Source: Thermohalobaculum sp038534135 (GTDB lineage: Bacteria; Pseudomonadota; Alphaproteobacteria; Rhodobacterales; Rhodobacteraceae). From it: a stretch of 64,000 nt of DNA. The position numbers and the translations under genes are program-made. The stretch spans positions 1 through 64,000 of the forward strand of contig JBCAXJ010000021.1 in assembly GCA_038534135.1 (NCBI GenBank), written 5' to 3'. The notes beneath the pieces were generated by a model that saw only the letters and a list, made by a program, of their open reading frames with translations, had not been told where the DNA came from and did not search any database. This document shows, one piece after another, positions 9,437 to 17,112 of this stretch. Within the stretch, counting starts at the first letter, position 1, and every line of letters begins with the position of its first letter.

Positions 9437-10054
9437 ATGCACCAGGCCATCGATGAGTTGGCCCATAGGGTCACGGCTTTGCTGATTGTGAAAGCGCGTG
9501 AGCTTGGCCTGTCCCAGGAGCAGATCGTCTCGATCCGTCCGATGGCCGAGGTTGAGCCTCATGCCATTCCGGCCCTGGGAGAGATCTGCGGCCCGCTTCC
9601 CGAGGCCTGTCCGGAAACAGACGCGGTTTGCCGCGCGGTTCAGCGCGCCGCACCGTACCTGCGCTGGCGGCGCACATACTCTGAAGCGGACGGTTTTCCC
9701 GCAGCCTTTCTGACCCGCTACGGCTGGTTCGACGTGGCCGGGCCCGACGGACCCTATGGTGCCGACGGATTGCGGATCATGATCGGATATTGGGGCGATG
9801 GCCTGTTCTACCCGGATCACAGCCACGAACAGGAAGAACACTACCTGGTGCTGGCCGGATCTGCGTGGTTCCGGCTTGGGGATGAACCGCTGCGCCGTGT
9901 GGATGCGGGCGAGGTTTTTCACACGCCGTCCGGAACCGTTCATGCGGCCGAGATGCGGGATGAACCTCTGATGGCAATGGCCATTTGGCGCGCCCAGGAT
10001 CTGACGGTGCGCGTCCACCTGACGGACTCCGATCGCAATGTCGAGATTGGATAG
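9437..10054 (+). CDS. DMSP lyase-family cupin
   Basis: The 205-residue protein has both cupin motifs intact: H128-S-H130-x3-E134-x-Y136...G141, and G159-x5-P-x-G-x2-H169. The HxHx3ExY...H arrangement is that of cupin DMSP lyases (DddW, DddQ and DddL groups), which split dimethylsulfoniopropionate into dimethyl sulfide and acrylate using a bound metal and the tyrosine as base. The N-terminal region with PMAEVEPH and PLPEACPETDAVC fits the same family. No acrylate-processing genes lie nearby, so activity is inferred. The gene is the third member of the glycosyltransferase-sulfotransferase operon. Confidence 0.75.
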   Translation: MHQAIDELAHRVTALLIVKARELGLSQEQIVSIRPMAEVEPHAIPALGEICGPLPEACPETDAVCRAVQRAAPYLRWRRTYSEADGFPAAFLTRYGWFDVAGPDGPYGADGLRIMIGYWGDGLFYPDHSHEQEEHYLVLAGSAWFRLGDEPLRRVDAGEVFHTPSGTVHAAEMRDEPLMAMAIWRAQDLTVRVHLTDSDRNVEIG

Positions 10055-10076
10055 TCCGGTCTTTGCCCGAGCTTCC

Positions 10077-10095
10077 TGGGCCAAGGGTTTGCCCA
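10077..10095 (+). terminator. possible operon-end hairpin
   Basis: TGGGC pairs with GCCCA across a 9-base loop, 23 bases after the cupin stop codon. The stem is short and no T-run follows, so this is a weak candidate. Confidence 0.25.
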
Positions 10096-10244
10096 CGTGA
10101 ACATCGACCTGAACAAAGTTTATCCACGTTGATATCCATCTCCCGCGCTCGGCCAAGGTGGGTATGTCGTTCACCTCAAACGGTGCCGGTTTCGACCAAG
10201 GACACCCGCTTGTCAGGGTCGTCCATGCGTGACACTCTCAGAAG

Positions 10245-10628
10245 ATGTTGCGCGCGACCGTTCTGTCCGTCCTGCTGTTGATCCCGGAGGCCTCCAGGGC
10301 CGATGACTACGCGCCGGGCGAGAAGCTGACCCTGTTCCATTGCGGCCGCTGCCACGTCATCAACGAGCGGAATAAGTACGGTAGCATCGGCTCGACACCG
10401 TCCTTTGGCGCGCTCAGGACGCTCGACGACTGGGAGAACCGGTTCGACGCGTTCTACACGCTGGCGCCGCACCCGGCTTTCACGCAGATCGAAGGGGTGA
10501 CCGATCCGTTCCCGATCAACCGCCCCTCGCCAATCCATCCGATGGAGATGACGCTGGAGGACATCCGGATCATCAAGGCATTTGCCGAAACGATCCCGCC
10601 GAAGGATCTGGGAGCCGAAGTTCGCTGA
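10245..10628 (+). CDS. small exported monohaem c-type cytochrome
   Basis: The 127-residue protein has a short signal peptide (residues 1-19) and one haem motif CGRCH at 33-37. A later HPMEM may supply the axial methionine. It is probably a periplasmic electron carrier, with its partner unknown. It stands alone, ending 15 bases before the convergent YceI-OmpA gene. The start is uncertain because no strong Shine-Dalgarno is visible. Confidence 0.72.
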   Translation: MLRATVLSVLLLIPEASRADDYAPGEKLTLFHCGRCHVINERNKYGSIGSTPSFGALRTLDDWENRFDAFYTLAPHPAFTQIEGVTDPFPINRPSPIHPMEMTLEDIRIIKAFAETIPPKDLGAEVR

Positions 10629-10643
10629 CCGCGTGTCGGGCGA

Positions 10644-11738
10644 TCAGCCATCCAGTGCTGTAAACTCGATCCTGCGATTGCGCTGCTTGTTCTGGGTCGA
10701 GGTATTCGGGAACGCGGGCTGGCTTTCGCCGTGACCAACGCTGGAAATCCGACCGTACTCGATGCCGTTCTGGATCAGGTAAGCCGTCACCGCCCCGGCG
10801 CGTGCTTCGGAAAGCCTTTGATTGGTGGAGGCGTCGCCATCTGAGTCCGTATGGCCCGCAACCTCGATCTTCATGCCGGGGCAGCGACGCACGATGTCGA
10901 CAACATTGCTCAAGAGCGGCAGGCTTTCGGAGTCAAGCTCGGCGCTTCCGGATCGGAAAAAGATGTTCCCCGTCCGCGACAGGATCTCGAAGCGCCCGAC
11001 GCAGGCAGCCGCATCGAAATTGCCCGTCGTCTCGAGCGCGACAGGCGTCACCGATGGCGTACCCGAGGAACTGATCTGGGAGGTCACGGTCTCGGACGCA
11101 GCGGCAGTCGCGACGCCATCGCGCAGGAAAACGAAGTCAAAGCTCAAGGTGGCAATCGGCACGATCGTGACATTCGCGGCCTCCTGAAGTTTCTGAAGGC
11201 CCTCGGCCAAGCCAAAATCGGAGACGGCCAGAATGATCGGGTTCGTGGTTGCAACCGCGACGCGGTTTTGATCCAGCAACGTCACCATGATCCGGTCGGT
11301 GCGTTCGGCCCGAACGCCGTGCAGGTCGATCGAGTAATTCAGATCCACAGCCCTGCGTTGCCCTGGCTGCAAGCCGGCAACCATGCTCGGCGTCAGCCGG
11401 GTTTCGATCACGGCTTCCGGGTACTTGAAGGTTTCAAAAAACAAGAAGCGCATCCGGACGTTTCGCAGATCGATCTTCGTGTCAATCGAGTCCAGCAGGA
11501 CCTTGACCGTGGCTGACCCGTCGCTGGCGATCCCTCCCCCGAACGTCGCGAACCGGCTACTTTCGGCGATCACCTGTTTCTTGATCGAAAGCACCCGGAT
11601 CTCGGACGCCTCGGTGTCAATCGTCCAGCCCGGTGCAAACGGATTTGATGCTTGAGAATTTGCGACTGCGCCGGAGCACACTGCGATGACCGCCGCGAAC
11701 ATCGCGGTCGTCGCGAACTGCCGGAGTTCCATAATCAT
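10644..11738 (-). CDS. exported YceI-like/OmpA fusion protein
   Basis: The 364-residue protein has a signal peptide (residues 1-29). Residues about 37-215 resemble the lipocalin-like YceI fold (WTIDTEASEIRV, SIDTKIDLRN). A linker follows, and the C-terminal 110 residues are an OmpA-type peptidoglycan-binding domain (GHTDSDGDASTNQRLSEARA...NRRIEF). It probably tethers a hydrophobic-ligand-binding domain to the cell wall in the periplasm. GGAGAG lies six bases before the start. Its upstream region (11739-11889) is shared with the divergent caspase-like gene. Confidence 0.83.
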   Translation of the reverse strand: MIMELRQFATTAMFAAVIAVCSGAVANSQASNPFAPGWTIDTEASEIRVLSIKKQVIAESSRFATFGGGIASDGSATVKVLLDSIDTKIDLRNVRMRFLFFETFKYPEAVIETRLTPSMVAGLQPGQRRAVDLNYSIDLHGVRAERTDRIMVTLLDQNRVAVATTNPIILAVSDFGLAEGLQKLQEAANVTIVPIATLSFDFVFLRDGVATAAASETVTSQISSSGTPSVTPVALETTGNFDAAACVGRFEILSRTGNIFFRSGSAELDSESLPLLSNVVDIVRRCPGMKIEVAGHTDSDGDASTNQRLSEARAGAVTAYLIQNGIEYGRISSVGHGESQPAFPNTSTQNKQRNRRIEFTALDG

Positions 11739-11889
11739 TCCAATCTCTCCGTCGTTGTTTCCCGTTCGCTAACCGGGCGATGGTTGAATAGTACACGAGT
11801 GCGCTTGACTTTTCGCTAATCAGCGATCCCTTGCCAAGGGCGCTGCGTTCGTCTTGGATATCGCGGGAGCACAGGGAGCAAGCTGACAT

Positions 11890-13125
11890 ATGAGCACTGT
11901 CCGTGCGACGATCATGAAGCTGGCAATTCTGTTCTCCCTGGCCGCGACGACGGGCTGGGCCGAGGAACGGGTTGCGCTGGTGATCGGGAACGGAGCGTAT
12001 CGCTCCATCACGCCGCTCGACAATCCGGTCAATGACGCCGTGTTGATGGCGTCTCAGCTAGAGTTGGCCGGGTTTGAAGTGATCCAGGCCGTCGACACCG
12101 ACCAGGCAACGATGAAACGCTCGATCGCGGCGTTCGGGCGGCGGTTGCGGAACCTGGGGCCCGAGGCAACCGGCCTGTTCTATTATGCAGGGCACGGGAT
12201 CCAGTCCTTCGGAGCCAACTATCTGTTGCCGGTGGATACCGAGCTTTCGGACGCGGCCGATCTGCCGCTTGTCGGCGTGGACGCACAGTCGGTCCTGCAA
12301 CAGATGCATTCGGCCCGGAACCGCACGAACATTGTCATACTCGATGCCTGCCGGAACAATCCATTCGAGCAGATCCGGGAGTTTACTGACAACGGCCTGG
12401 CCGAGATGCGCGCGCCGACCGGGACGTTCCTGTCCTATGCGACCGAGCCGGGTGGCGTTGCCCTGGACGGGCTTGGCGGCAACAGTCCCTTCACACAGTC
12501 GTTGGCCGAAAAGCTGATCGAACCCGGTCTGGCGATTGAACAGGTCTTCAAGCAGGTCAGGGTTTCGGTGCTTGAACAGACAAAGGGGCGCCAGACACCC
12601 TGGGACACGTCTTCGCTGACCGCCGATTTTCAGTTTGTTGCCCTGCCGGAACCCGAACGCCCCGACGAGGCGGCATTGATTGGGGACGCACAGAGCGCGG
12701 GGTCGGTCGAAGCCTATCTCGAGTATCTGCGCTACTACCCGGACGGGGCGTTTGCCGAGCTTGCCCGGGTCGAAATCGCGGCCTTGTCGCAAACCAAGGC
12801 GCCGGTGCCAGCGCCTGAACCGCCGTCGGATGGCGCCGTCACATTCTCAGCGCAGTTGCCGAGCGATGATCCCGTATTGGCGGGAAAATCGATCGAAGAC
12901 CTGATCGCATCCACGCCGCTTTTCTCTCCGATCGAGGGATTGCCAGAGCAGCTCTGGAAAGACCAACCCTGTGCGAACTGTCATCAGTGGACCCGGGATG
13001 ATCTGTGCGTGCAGGCCAACGTCTACGCCAGTGCTGACGGGACGCGTTCTCTTTCTGGCGAACACCCGTTGGGGACGGCATTCAAGAGTGCGCTCAGCGA
13101 CTGGGCGCGGAACGATTGCCGCTGA
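11890..13125 (+). CDS. exported caspase-fold (peptidase C14) protein with C-terminal CxxCH
   Basis: The 411-residue protein has a signal peptide (hydrophobic residues 9-23). The caspase p20-like domain carries the histidine in YYAGHG (H102) and the cysteine in DACRNNP (C154), so the catalytic dyad is present. A short helical segment with YLEYLRYYPDG follows, then a tail containing CANCH at 361-365, which matches a c-type haem motif, and further cysteines at 373 and 410. The family is bacterial metacaspase/orthocaspase-like, here periplasmic. Attaching a haem motif to it is unusual. Haem attachment is inference; a zinc or disulfide site is the alternative. Confidence 0.8.
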   Translation: MSTVRATIMKLAILFSLAATTGWAEERVALVIGNGAYRSITPLDNPVNDAVLMASQLELAGFEVIQAVDTDQATMKRSIAAFGRRLRNLGPEATGLFYYAGHGIQSFGANYLLPVDTELSDAADLPLVGVDAQSVLQQMHSARNRTNIVILDACRNNPFEQIREFTDNGLAEMRAPTGTFLSYATEPGGVALDGLGGNSPFTQSLAEKLIEPGLAIEQVFKQVRVSVLEQTKGRQTPWDTSSLTADFQFVALPEPERPDEAALIGDAQSAGSVEAYLEYLRYYPDGAFAELARVEIAALSQTKAPVPAPEPPSDGAVTFSAQLPSDDPVLAGKSIEDLIASTPLFSPIEGLPEQLWKDQPCANCHQWTRDDLCVQANVYASADGTRSLSGEHPLGTAFKSALSDWARNDCR

Positions 13126-13142
13126 CAAAGCCTGCGACGGAC

Positions 13143-13179
13143 CGGATGCAGCAGCGATGGTTCGGTCGCTGTGATCCGG
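13143..13179 (+). terminator. hairpin downstream of caspase-like gene
   Basis: CCGGAT (13143-13148) pairs with ATCCGG (13174-13179), and CAGCGA (13152-13157) pairs with TCGCTG (13166-13171), making a long bulged stem. It starts 17 bases after the stop codon. There is no T-run, so an mRNA-stabilising role is possible too. Confidence 0.45.
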
Positions 13180-13277
13180 GTGTCCTCAAGACCGCTCTGA
13201 CGACACCAATTCCCCCTTTCCCGCCGTGAAACCTCTGTTAAGACTTGTGCTGGAGGCAGGAGGGGGCAGCCGCTGAC

Positions 13278-14054
13278 ATGAGCGCGACCGAAGTTCTGCG
13301 GGTCGAGAACCTCGTCAAGCATTATGGCGGCGTCCAGGCTGTGCGGGGCGTGTCCTTCACGGTGCCCGAAGCCAGTATCACTGGCCTGATCGGTCCCAAC
13401 GGCGCAGGCAAAACCACGACCTTCAACTGCATTGCGGGCGCGGAAAAACCCACGGACGGAAAGGTCTATCTCTACGGAGACGAGATCACCGGGATGCCGA
13501 CGCACAAGCTCTATGACCTGGCGTTGTTGCGGACGTTCCAGCTGAGCCAGGAATACCGCAAGCTGACAGCGCTCGAGAACCTCATGGTTGCGGCGCCTGA
13601 GCAAGCGGGCGAAAGCATCTTCGCGAACTGGCTTGCCGCTGCAAAGGTCCGGGCGCGCGAAGCCGAGGTTCAGGATCGTGCCCGCGATACGCTGGAGTTC
13701 CTCGGCCTCACGCATGTTGCAATGGAACTGGCGGGGAACCTGTCAGGTGGCCAGAAGAAGCTGCTGGAGCTTGGCCGCACGATGATGACCGACGCCAAGC
13801 TCGTTCTGCTGGACGAGCCCGGCGCGGGTGTGAACCCGACGCTGATGCTGAAAGTGATCGAGATGATCCGCCGCCTGAACGAAGAGCGCGGTTACACGTT
13901 CTGCATCATCGAACATGACATGGATCTGGTTGCCGACCTTTGCCAGCACGTCATTGTGCTGGCGGAAGGCCAGATCCTGACCGAAGGCAAGATGGCCGAG
14001 GTGCGCGAGAACCAGCAGGTGATCGACGCCTATTTCGGGGGCGAGCTGGCTTGA
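13278..14054 (+). CDS. Liv-type ABC transporter ATP-binding protein (LivG-like)
   Basis: The 258-residue cytoplasmic ATPase has Walker A GPNGAGKTT, signature LSGGQKK, Walker B LVLLDEPGAG and switch histidine IIEHDMD, with the NPTLM insertion typical of LivG-like subunits. It powers uptake through the two permeases encoded downstream. A GGAGGG sequence at 13259-13264 precedes the chosen ATG at 13278. Its stop codon overlaps the TTG start of the LivF-like gene. The family imports branched-chain amino acids, amides, urea or nucleobases. The neighbouring nucleoside hydrolase favours a purine or nucleoside ligand. Confidence 0.9.
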   Translation: MSATEVLRVENLVKHYGGVQAVRGVSFTVPEASITGLIGPNGAGKTTTFNCIAGAEKPTDGKVYLYGDEITGMPTHKLYDLALLRTFQLSQEYRKLTALENLMVAAPEQAGESIFANWLAAAKVRAREAEVQDRARDTLEFLGLTHVAMELAGNLSGGQKKLLELGRTMMTDAKLVLLDEPGAGVNPTLMLKVIEMIRRLNEERGYTFCIIEHDMDLVADLCQHVIVLAEGQILTEGKMAEVRENQQVIDAYFGGELA

Positions 14055-14770
14055 GCCGTGTTCTCGATATCGCCGACCTGCACGCGGGCTATGGTGAGAC
14101 CGAGATTCTTCACGGGCTCAACATTCATGTCGACCCCGGCGAAATTGTCGTCGTCGTCGGCCCAAATGGCGCGGGCAAGTCGACCGCGATGAAAGCCGTG
14201 TTGGGGCTGCTGAACATCACGTCAGGCAAAATTTCTCTGGAAGGGACCGAGATCACCGATACGCCGCCCACCGAGGTCGTCACCAAGGGCGTCTCCTACG
14301 TGCCGCAAACACACAATGTGTTCGTTTCGCTGACGGTGCGTGAAAACCTCGAGATGGGCGCATGGACCCGGCCCAAGGGGATGGAGCAGCGGCTTGACGA
14401 GATGTATGCGCTGTTTCCGGATCTGGCTGAGAAATGCGCGCAACCTGCGGGTTCGCTGTCTGGCGGGCAGCGCCAGATGGTTGCCATGGCCAAAGCGCTT
14501 ATGGTCGATCCGCACATCCTGTTCGTGGACGAGCCGACGGCGGGGCTGTCGCCCAAGTATCGCGGTCAGATCTTCGAGACCATACAACGGATCAATGCCA
14601 CCGGCGTGCCCGTCCTGATGGTTGAACAGAACGCCAAGCAGGCGCTGGGTGTCGCGCATCGCGGCTATGTCCTGGTGGATGGCCAGAACCGCCATACAGG
14701 AACAGGCGCCGCGTTGATCTCCGACCCGGAGGTCGCGCGAATGTTCCTGGGCGCGCGGGCCGAGGCATGA
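14051..14770 (+). CDS. Liv-type ABC transporter ATP-binding protein (LivF-like)
   Basis: This is the second ATPase of the transporter, 239 residues, with Walker A GPNGAGKST, signature LSGGQRQM, Walker B ILFVDEPTAGLS and switch VEQNAKQAL. The start is a TTG at 14051 that overlaps the previous stop in a TTGA arrangement, implying translational coupling. No in-frame ATG is near the conserved N-terminus (VLDIADLHAGYG). It pairs with the LivG-like subunit. Confidence 0.9.
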   Translation: MSRVLDIADLHAGYGETEILHGLNIHVDPGEIVVVVGPNGAGKSTAMKAVLGLLNITSGKISLEGTEITDTPPTEVVTKGVSYVPQTHNVFVSLTVRENLEMGAWTRPKGMEQRLDEMYALFPDLAEKCAQPAGSLSGGQRQMVAMAKALMVDPHILFVDEPTAGLSPKYRGQIFETIQRINATGVPVLMVEQNAKQALGVAHRGYVLVDGQNRHTGTGAALISDPEVARMFLGARAEA

Positions 14771-14800
14771 CGATGTTACGCCACTGCGTGTCGTCCGGGT

Positions 14801-14819
14801 GGTGGGCTTGGAGCCCACC
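14801..14819. repeat. intergenic hairpin GGTGGGCT-TGG-AGCCCACC
   Basis: Eight-base perfect arms surround a 3-base loop in the 110-base gap between the LivF- and LivH-like genes. The flanking CCCTACGC relates it to the GTAGGGTGCGCA palindromes at 18350 and 32032, so it looks like a variant of the same dispersed repeat. Confidence 0.6.
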
Positions 14820-14880
14820 CTACGCATGTGGCTGGTGCACGGTCGATCTCGAACGCACCGACCGGACGGAGACCGTCTGA

Positions 14881-15834
14881 ATGTGGGAGTTTATCAACTT
14901 CTACCTGATGCCGGGCGTTGTCCTGGGCTGCATATACGCGCTGGGCGCCATCGGGATCTCGTTGACGTTCGGCATCCTGCGGTTCTCGAATTTCGCCCAT
15001 GGCGACACGATGACCTTTGGGGTCTACGTCACCCTGTCGCTGGTGCTGGTGTCGGGTCTGCATCCGTTGGTCGTCGCCCCGATCGCCATGGCAGCGACAT
15101 CGGTCATGGCCATCGGTATCGACAAGCTGTTCTACAAGCCGTTCAGAAACTCGCCGACAATCATGCTGGTCATCGCCAGCTTCGGGCTGATGCTGATGAT
15201 CCGATCGGTCGTTCAGTTCTTCTGGGGCGTTCAGCTTCAGCCGATGGTCAAGGGCATCCAGATGCCGATGCAGGACCTCAAACCAATCTTACTGCCGATG
15301 AAGCATGTGCTGATCATCGGTGGCACGGTGATCCTGATGCTCGCCGTCCACTTCCTGCTGACGCGCACGCGGATCGGCAAGGCCATGCGCGCGGTTTCGG
15401 ACAGCCCGGAATTGGCGCGCGTGACCGGGATCGATACGGAAAAGGTCATCCGGATGACCTGGATTGTCGGATCTTGCCTTGCGGTCGCGGCCGGGGTGTT
15501 TCTTGCCATCGACACCCATGTCGAGACCATGATGGGTTTCAAGCTGCTACTGCCGATGTTCGCCGCCGCGATCCTGGGCGGGATCGGCAAACCTTACGGC
15601 GCGGTCGCGGGCGGGCTGGTGATCGGCATCGCCGAGGAGCTCTCCGCCTTCCCGTGGATCGCCGCCACCGGCCTGTGCGAAGGCCGGACCTTCACAATTT
15701 CTACGCTGGAAATCATCAGCAATTGCAACGCGCCGCTCTTGAATCCCGGATACAAAGCGGGTGTGGCCTTTGCGATCATGGTCGCCATGTTGATCTGGCG
15801 CCCGCAAGGCCTCTTCCGGGGGAGGCAGTTCTGA
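14881..15834 (+). CDS. Liv-type ABC transporter permease (LivH-like)
   Basis: The 317-residue inner-membrane protein has about eight hydrophobic segments, with the LivH-type N-terminus GCIYALGAIGISLTFGILRF and the cytoplasmic loop motif AMRAVSDSPELARVTGID. It forms half of the translocation channel with the LivM-like protein. The ATG at 14881 follows GGACGGAGACC. The stop codon overlaps the start of a small lipoprotein gene. Confidence 0.92.
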   Translation: MWEFINFYLMPGVVLGCIYALGAIGISLTFGILRFSNFAHGDTMTFGVYVTLSLVLVSGLHPLVVAPIAMAATSVMAIGIDKLFYKPFRNSPTIMLVIASFGLMLMIRSVVQFFWGVQLQPMVKGIQMPMQDLKPILLPMKHVLIIGGTVILMLAVHFLLTRTRIGKAMRAVSDSPELARVTGIDTEKVIRMTWIVGSCLAVAAGVFLAIDTHVETMMGFKLLLPMFAAAILGGIGKPYGAVAGGLVIGIAEELSAFPWIAATGLCEGRTFTISTLEIISNCNAPLLNPGYKAGVAFAIMVAMLIWRPQGLFRGRQF

Positions 15835-16070
15835 TGCAACACTTTACACATGCAACCGGTCTGACAGCTTGGTCTTTGACGGCGGCGCTGGCGCTAAGCG
15901 GATGCGAAACACCTGATATCTTCAATGAGGAGCCGCCGATTGGCGCCATGAAGGTCGGTGAGGTCATCTTGGTCGACGACAATTCCTGTCCAGTCGGGCA
16001 GATCAAAGAGGTGCACGCCGGCAACCGGCGGCTTGCCAAGCCACGCGAACGACGATGTATAGATTGGTGA
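15834..16070 (+). CDS. small lipoprotein inside the Liv-type operon
   Basis: The 78-residue protein has a lipoprotein signal ending ALALSGC, with the lipidation cysteine at 24. The mature part has GEVILVDDNSCPVGQIKEV and a C-terminal RRCIDW, so two cysteines could form a disulfide. It resembles a small uncharacterised lipoprotein family (possibly DUF6719). The start overlaps the LivH-like stop (TGATG), so it is translated within the operon. Function is unknown; an accessory role at the transporter is conjecture. Confidence 0.65.
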   Translation: MQHFTHATGLTAWSLTAALALSGCETPDIFNEEPPIGAMKVGEVILVDDNSCPVGQIKEVHAGNRRLAKPRERRCIDW

Positions 16071-16113
16071 TAGAAGCGGCCTGACGGCAAAGGGCCGCGA
16101 GAGAAGGACCATA

Positions 16114-17112
16114 ATGGACGCCTTTTACGGATACGGGATCTACATCCTGACACTGGCTTCGATGGGCGGGATCTATGCCATTCTGGTTCTGGGTCTGAAC
16201 ATCCAGTGGGGCTTCACCGGTCTCTTCAACGCGGGTGTCGCCGGGTTCATCGCGGTCGGCGCGTATACCCAGGCTCTTCTGACAACGCCAGTGTCGGCGC
16301 GTCACATCGGTGGGATCGAGCTGCCGATCCCACTGGCAATGGTGCTGGCGATGATCATTTCGGCCATCGTCGCCTACTTCATAGCCCGCATCTGCGTGCG
16401 CTTGCGCTCGGATTACCTGGCGATTGCGACGATCGGCATCGCCGAGATCCTGCGCCTGATCTTCAAGAACGAGCTTTGGGCGACCAACGGACCGCGCGGT
16501 GTCAGTCAGATCCCGAAGGCTTTCGAGTCCCTGCCGCAACCCTGGAACATCGTCGCCTTCCTGATCATGGTGCTGGCCATCGTCGCGGTGATCTACGTGT
16601 TGATGGAACGCGCACGCCTTTCCCCTTGGGGCCGGGTGATGACGGCGATCCGCGAGAACGAACAGGCCTCGGCAGCGGCAGGCAAGGATGTCGAACGCTT
16701 CCGCGTCGAGAGCTTCGTCATCGGTGCCGCGTTGATGGGTCTGGGTGGCGCGCTGCTCGCACAGTATCTGAAGCAGATCGACCCGCAGGTTTCTGATCCG
16801 CTGACCGCCACGTTCCTGGTCTGGGTGATGCTGATCGCAGGCGGCTCGGCAAACAACAAGGGCGCGATCCTTGGCGCTTTTCTGCTCTGGACCGTCTGGT
16901 CGGCAACACAGATCCTGTCGGGCTTTCTGCCGAACGAGATCGTTGTGTTCGGCTTTGAAATCGGGAATCTTCAAGTACGGTCAGCCTATGTCAGGATTTT
17001 CCTGATCGGGCTGATCCTGCAATTCATCCTGCAGCAGCGCCCCGAAGGCCTGTTGCCGGAGCAGCGGCCCGCCCCGGTTGGGATGGGCAAACCTCAGGGA
17101 GAGAGAGCATGA
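16114..17112 (+). CDS. Liv-type ABC transporter permease (LivM-like)
   Basis: The 332-residue polytopic membrane protein has the LivM features: the loop RLRSDYLAIATIGIAEILRL and the motif WGRVMTAIRENEQASAAAGKD. It is the partner of the LivH-like permease. GAGAAGGACC precedes the ATG. The stop codon overlaps the start of the substrate-binding protein gene (ATGA), showing tight coupling. Confidence 0.92.
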   Translation: MDAFYGYGIYILTLASMGGIYAILVLGLNIQWGFTGLFNAGVAGFIAVGAYTQALLTTPVSARHIGGIELPIPLAMVLAMIISAIVAYFIARICVRLRSDYLAIATIGIAEILRLIFKNELWATNGPRGVSQIPKAFESLPQPWNIVAFLIMVLAIVAVIYVLMERARLSPWGRVMTAIRENEQASAAAGKDVERFRVESFVIGAALMGLGGALLAQYLKQIDPQVSDPLTATFLVWVMLIAGGSANNKGAILGAFLLWTVWSATQILSGFLPNEIVVFGFEIGNLQVRSAYVRIFLIGLILQFILQQRPEGLLPEQRPAPVGMGKPQGERA

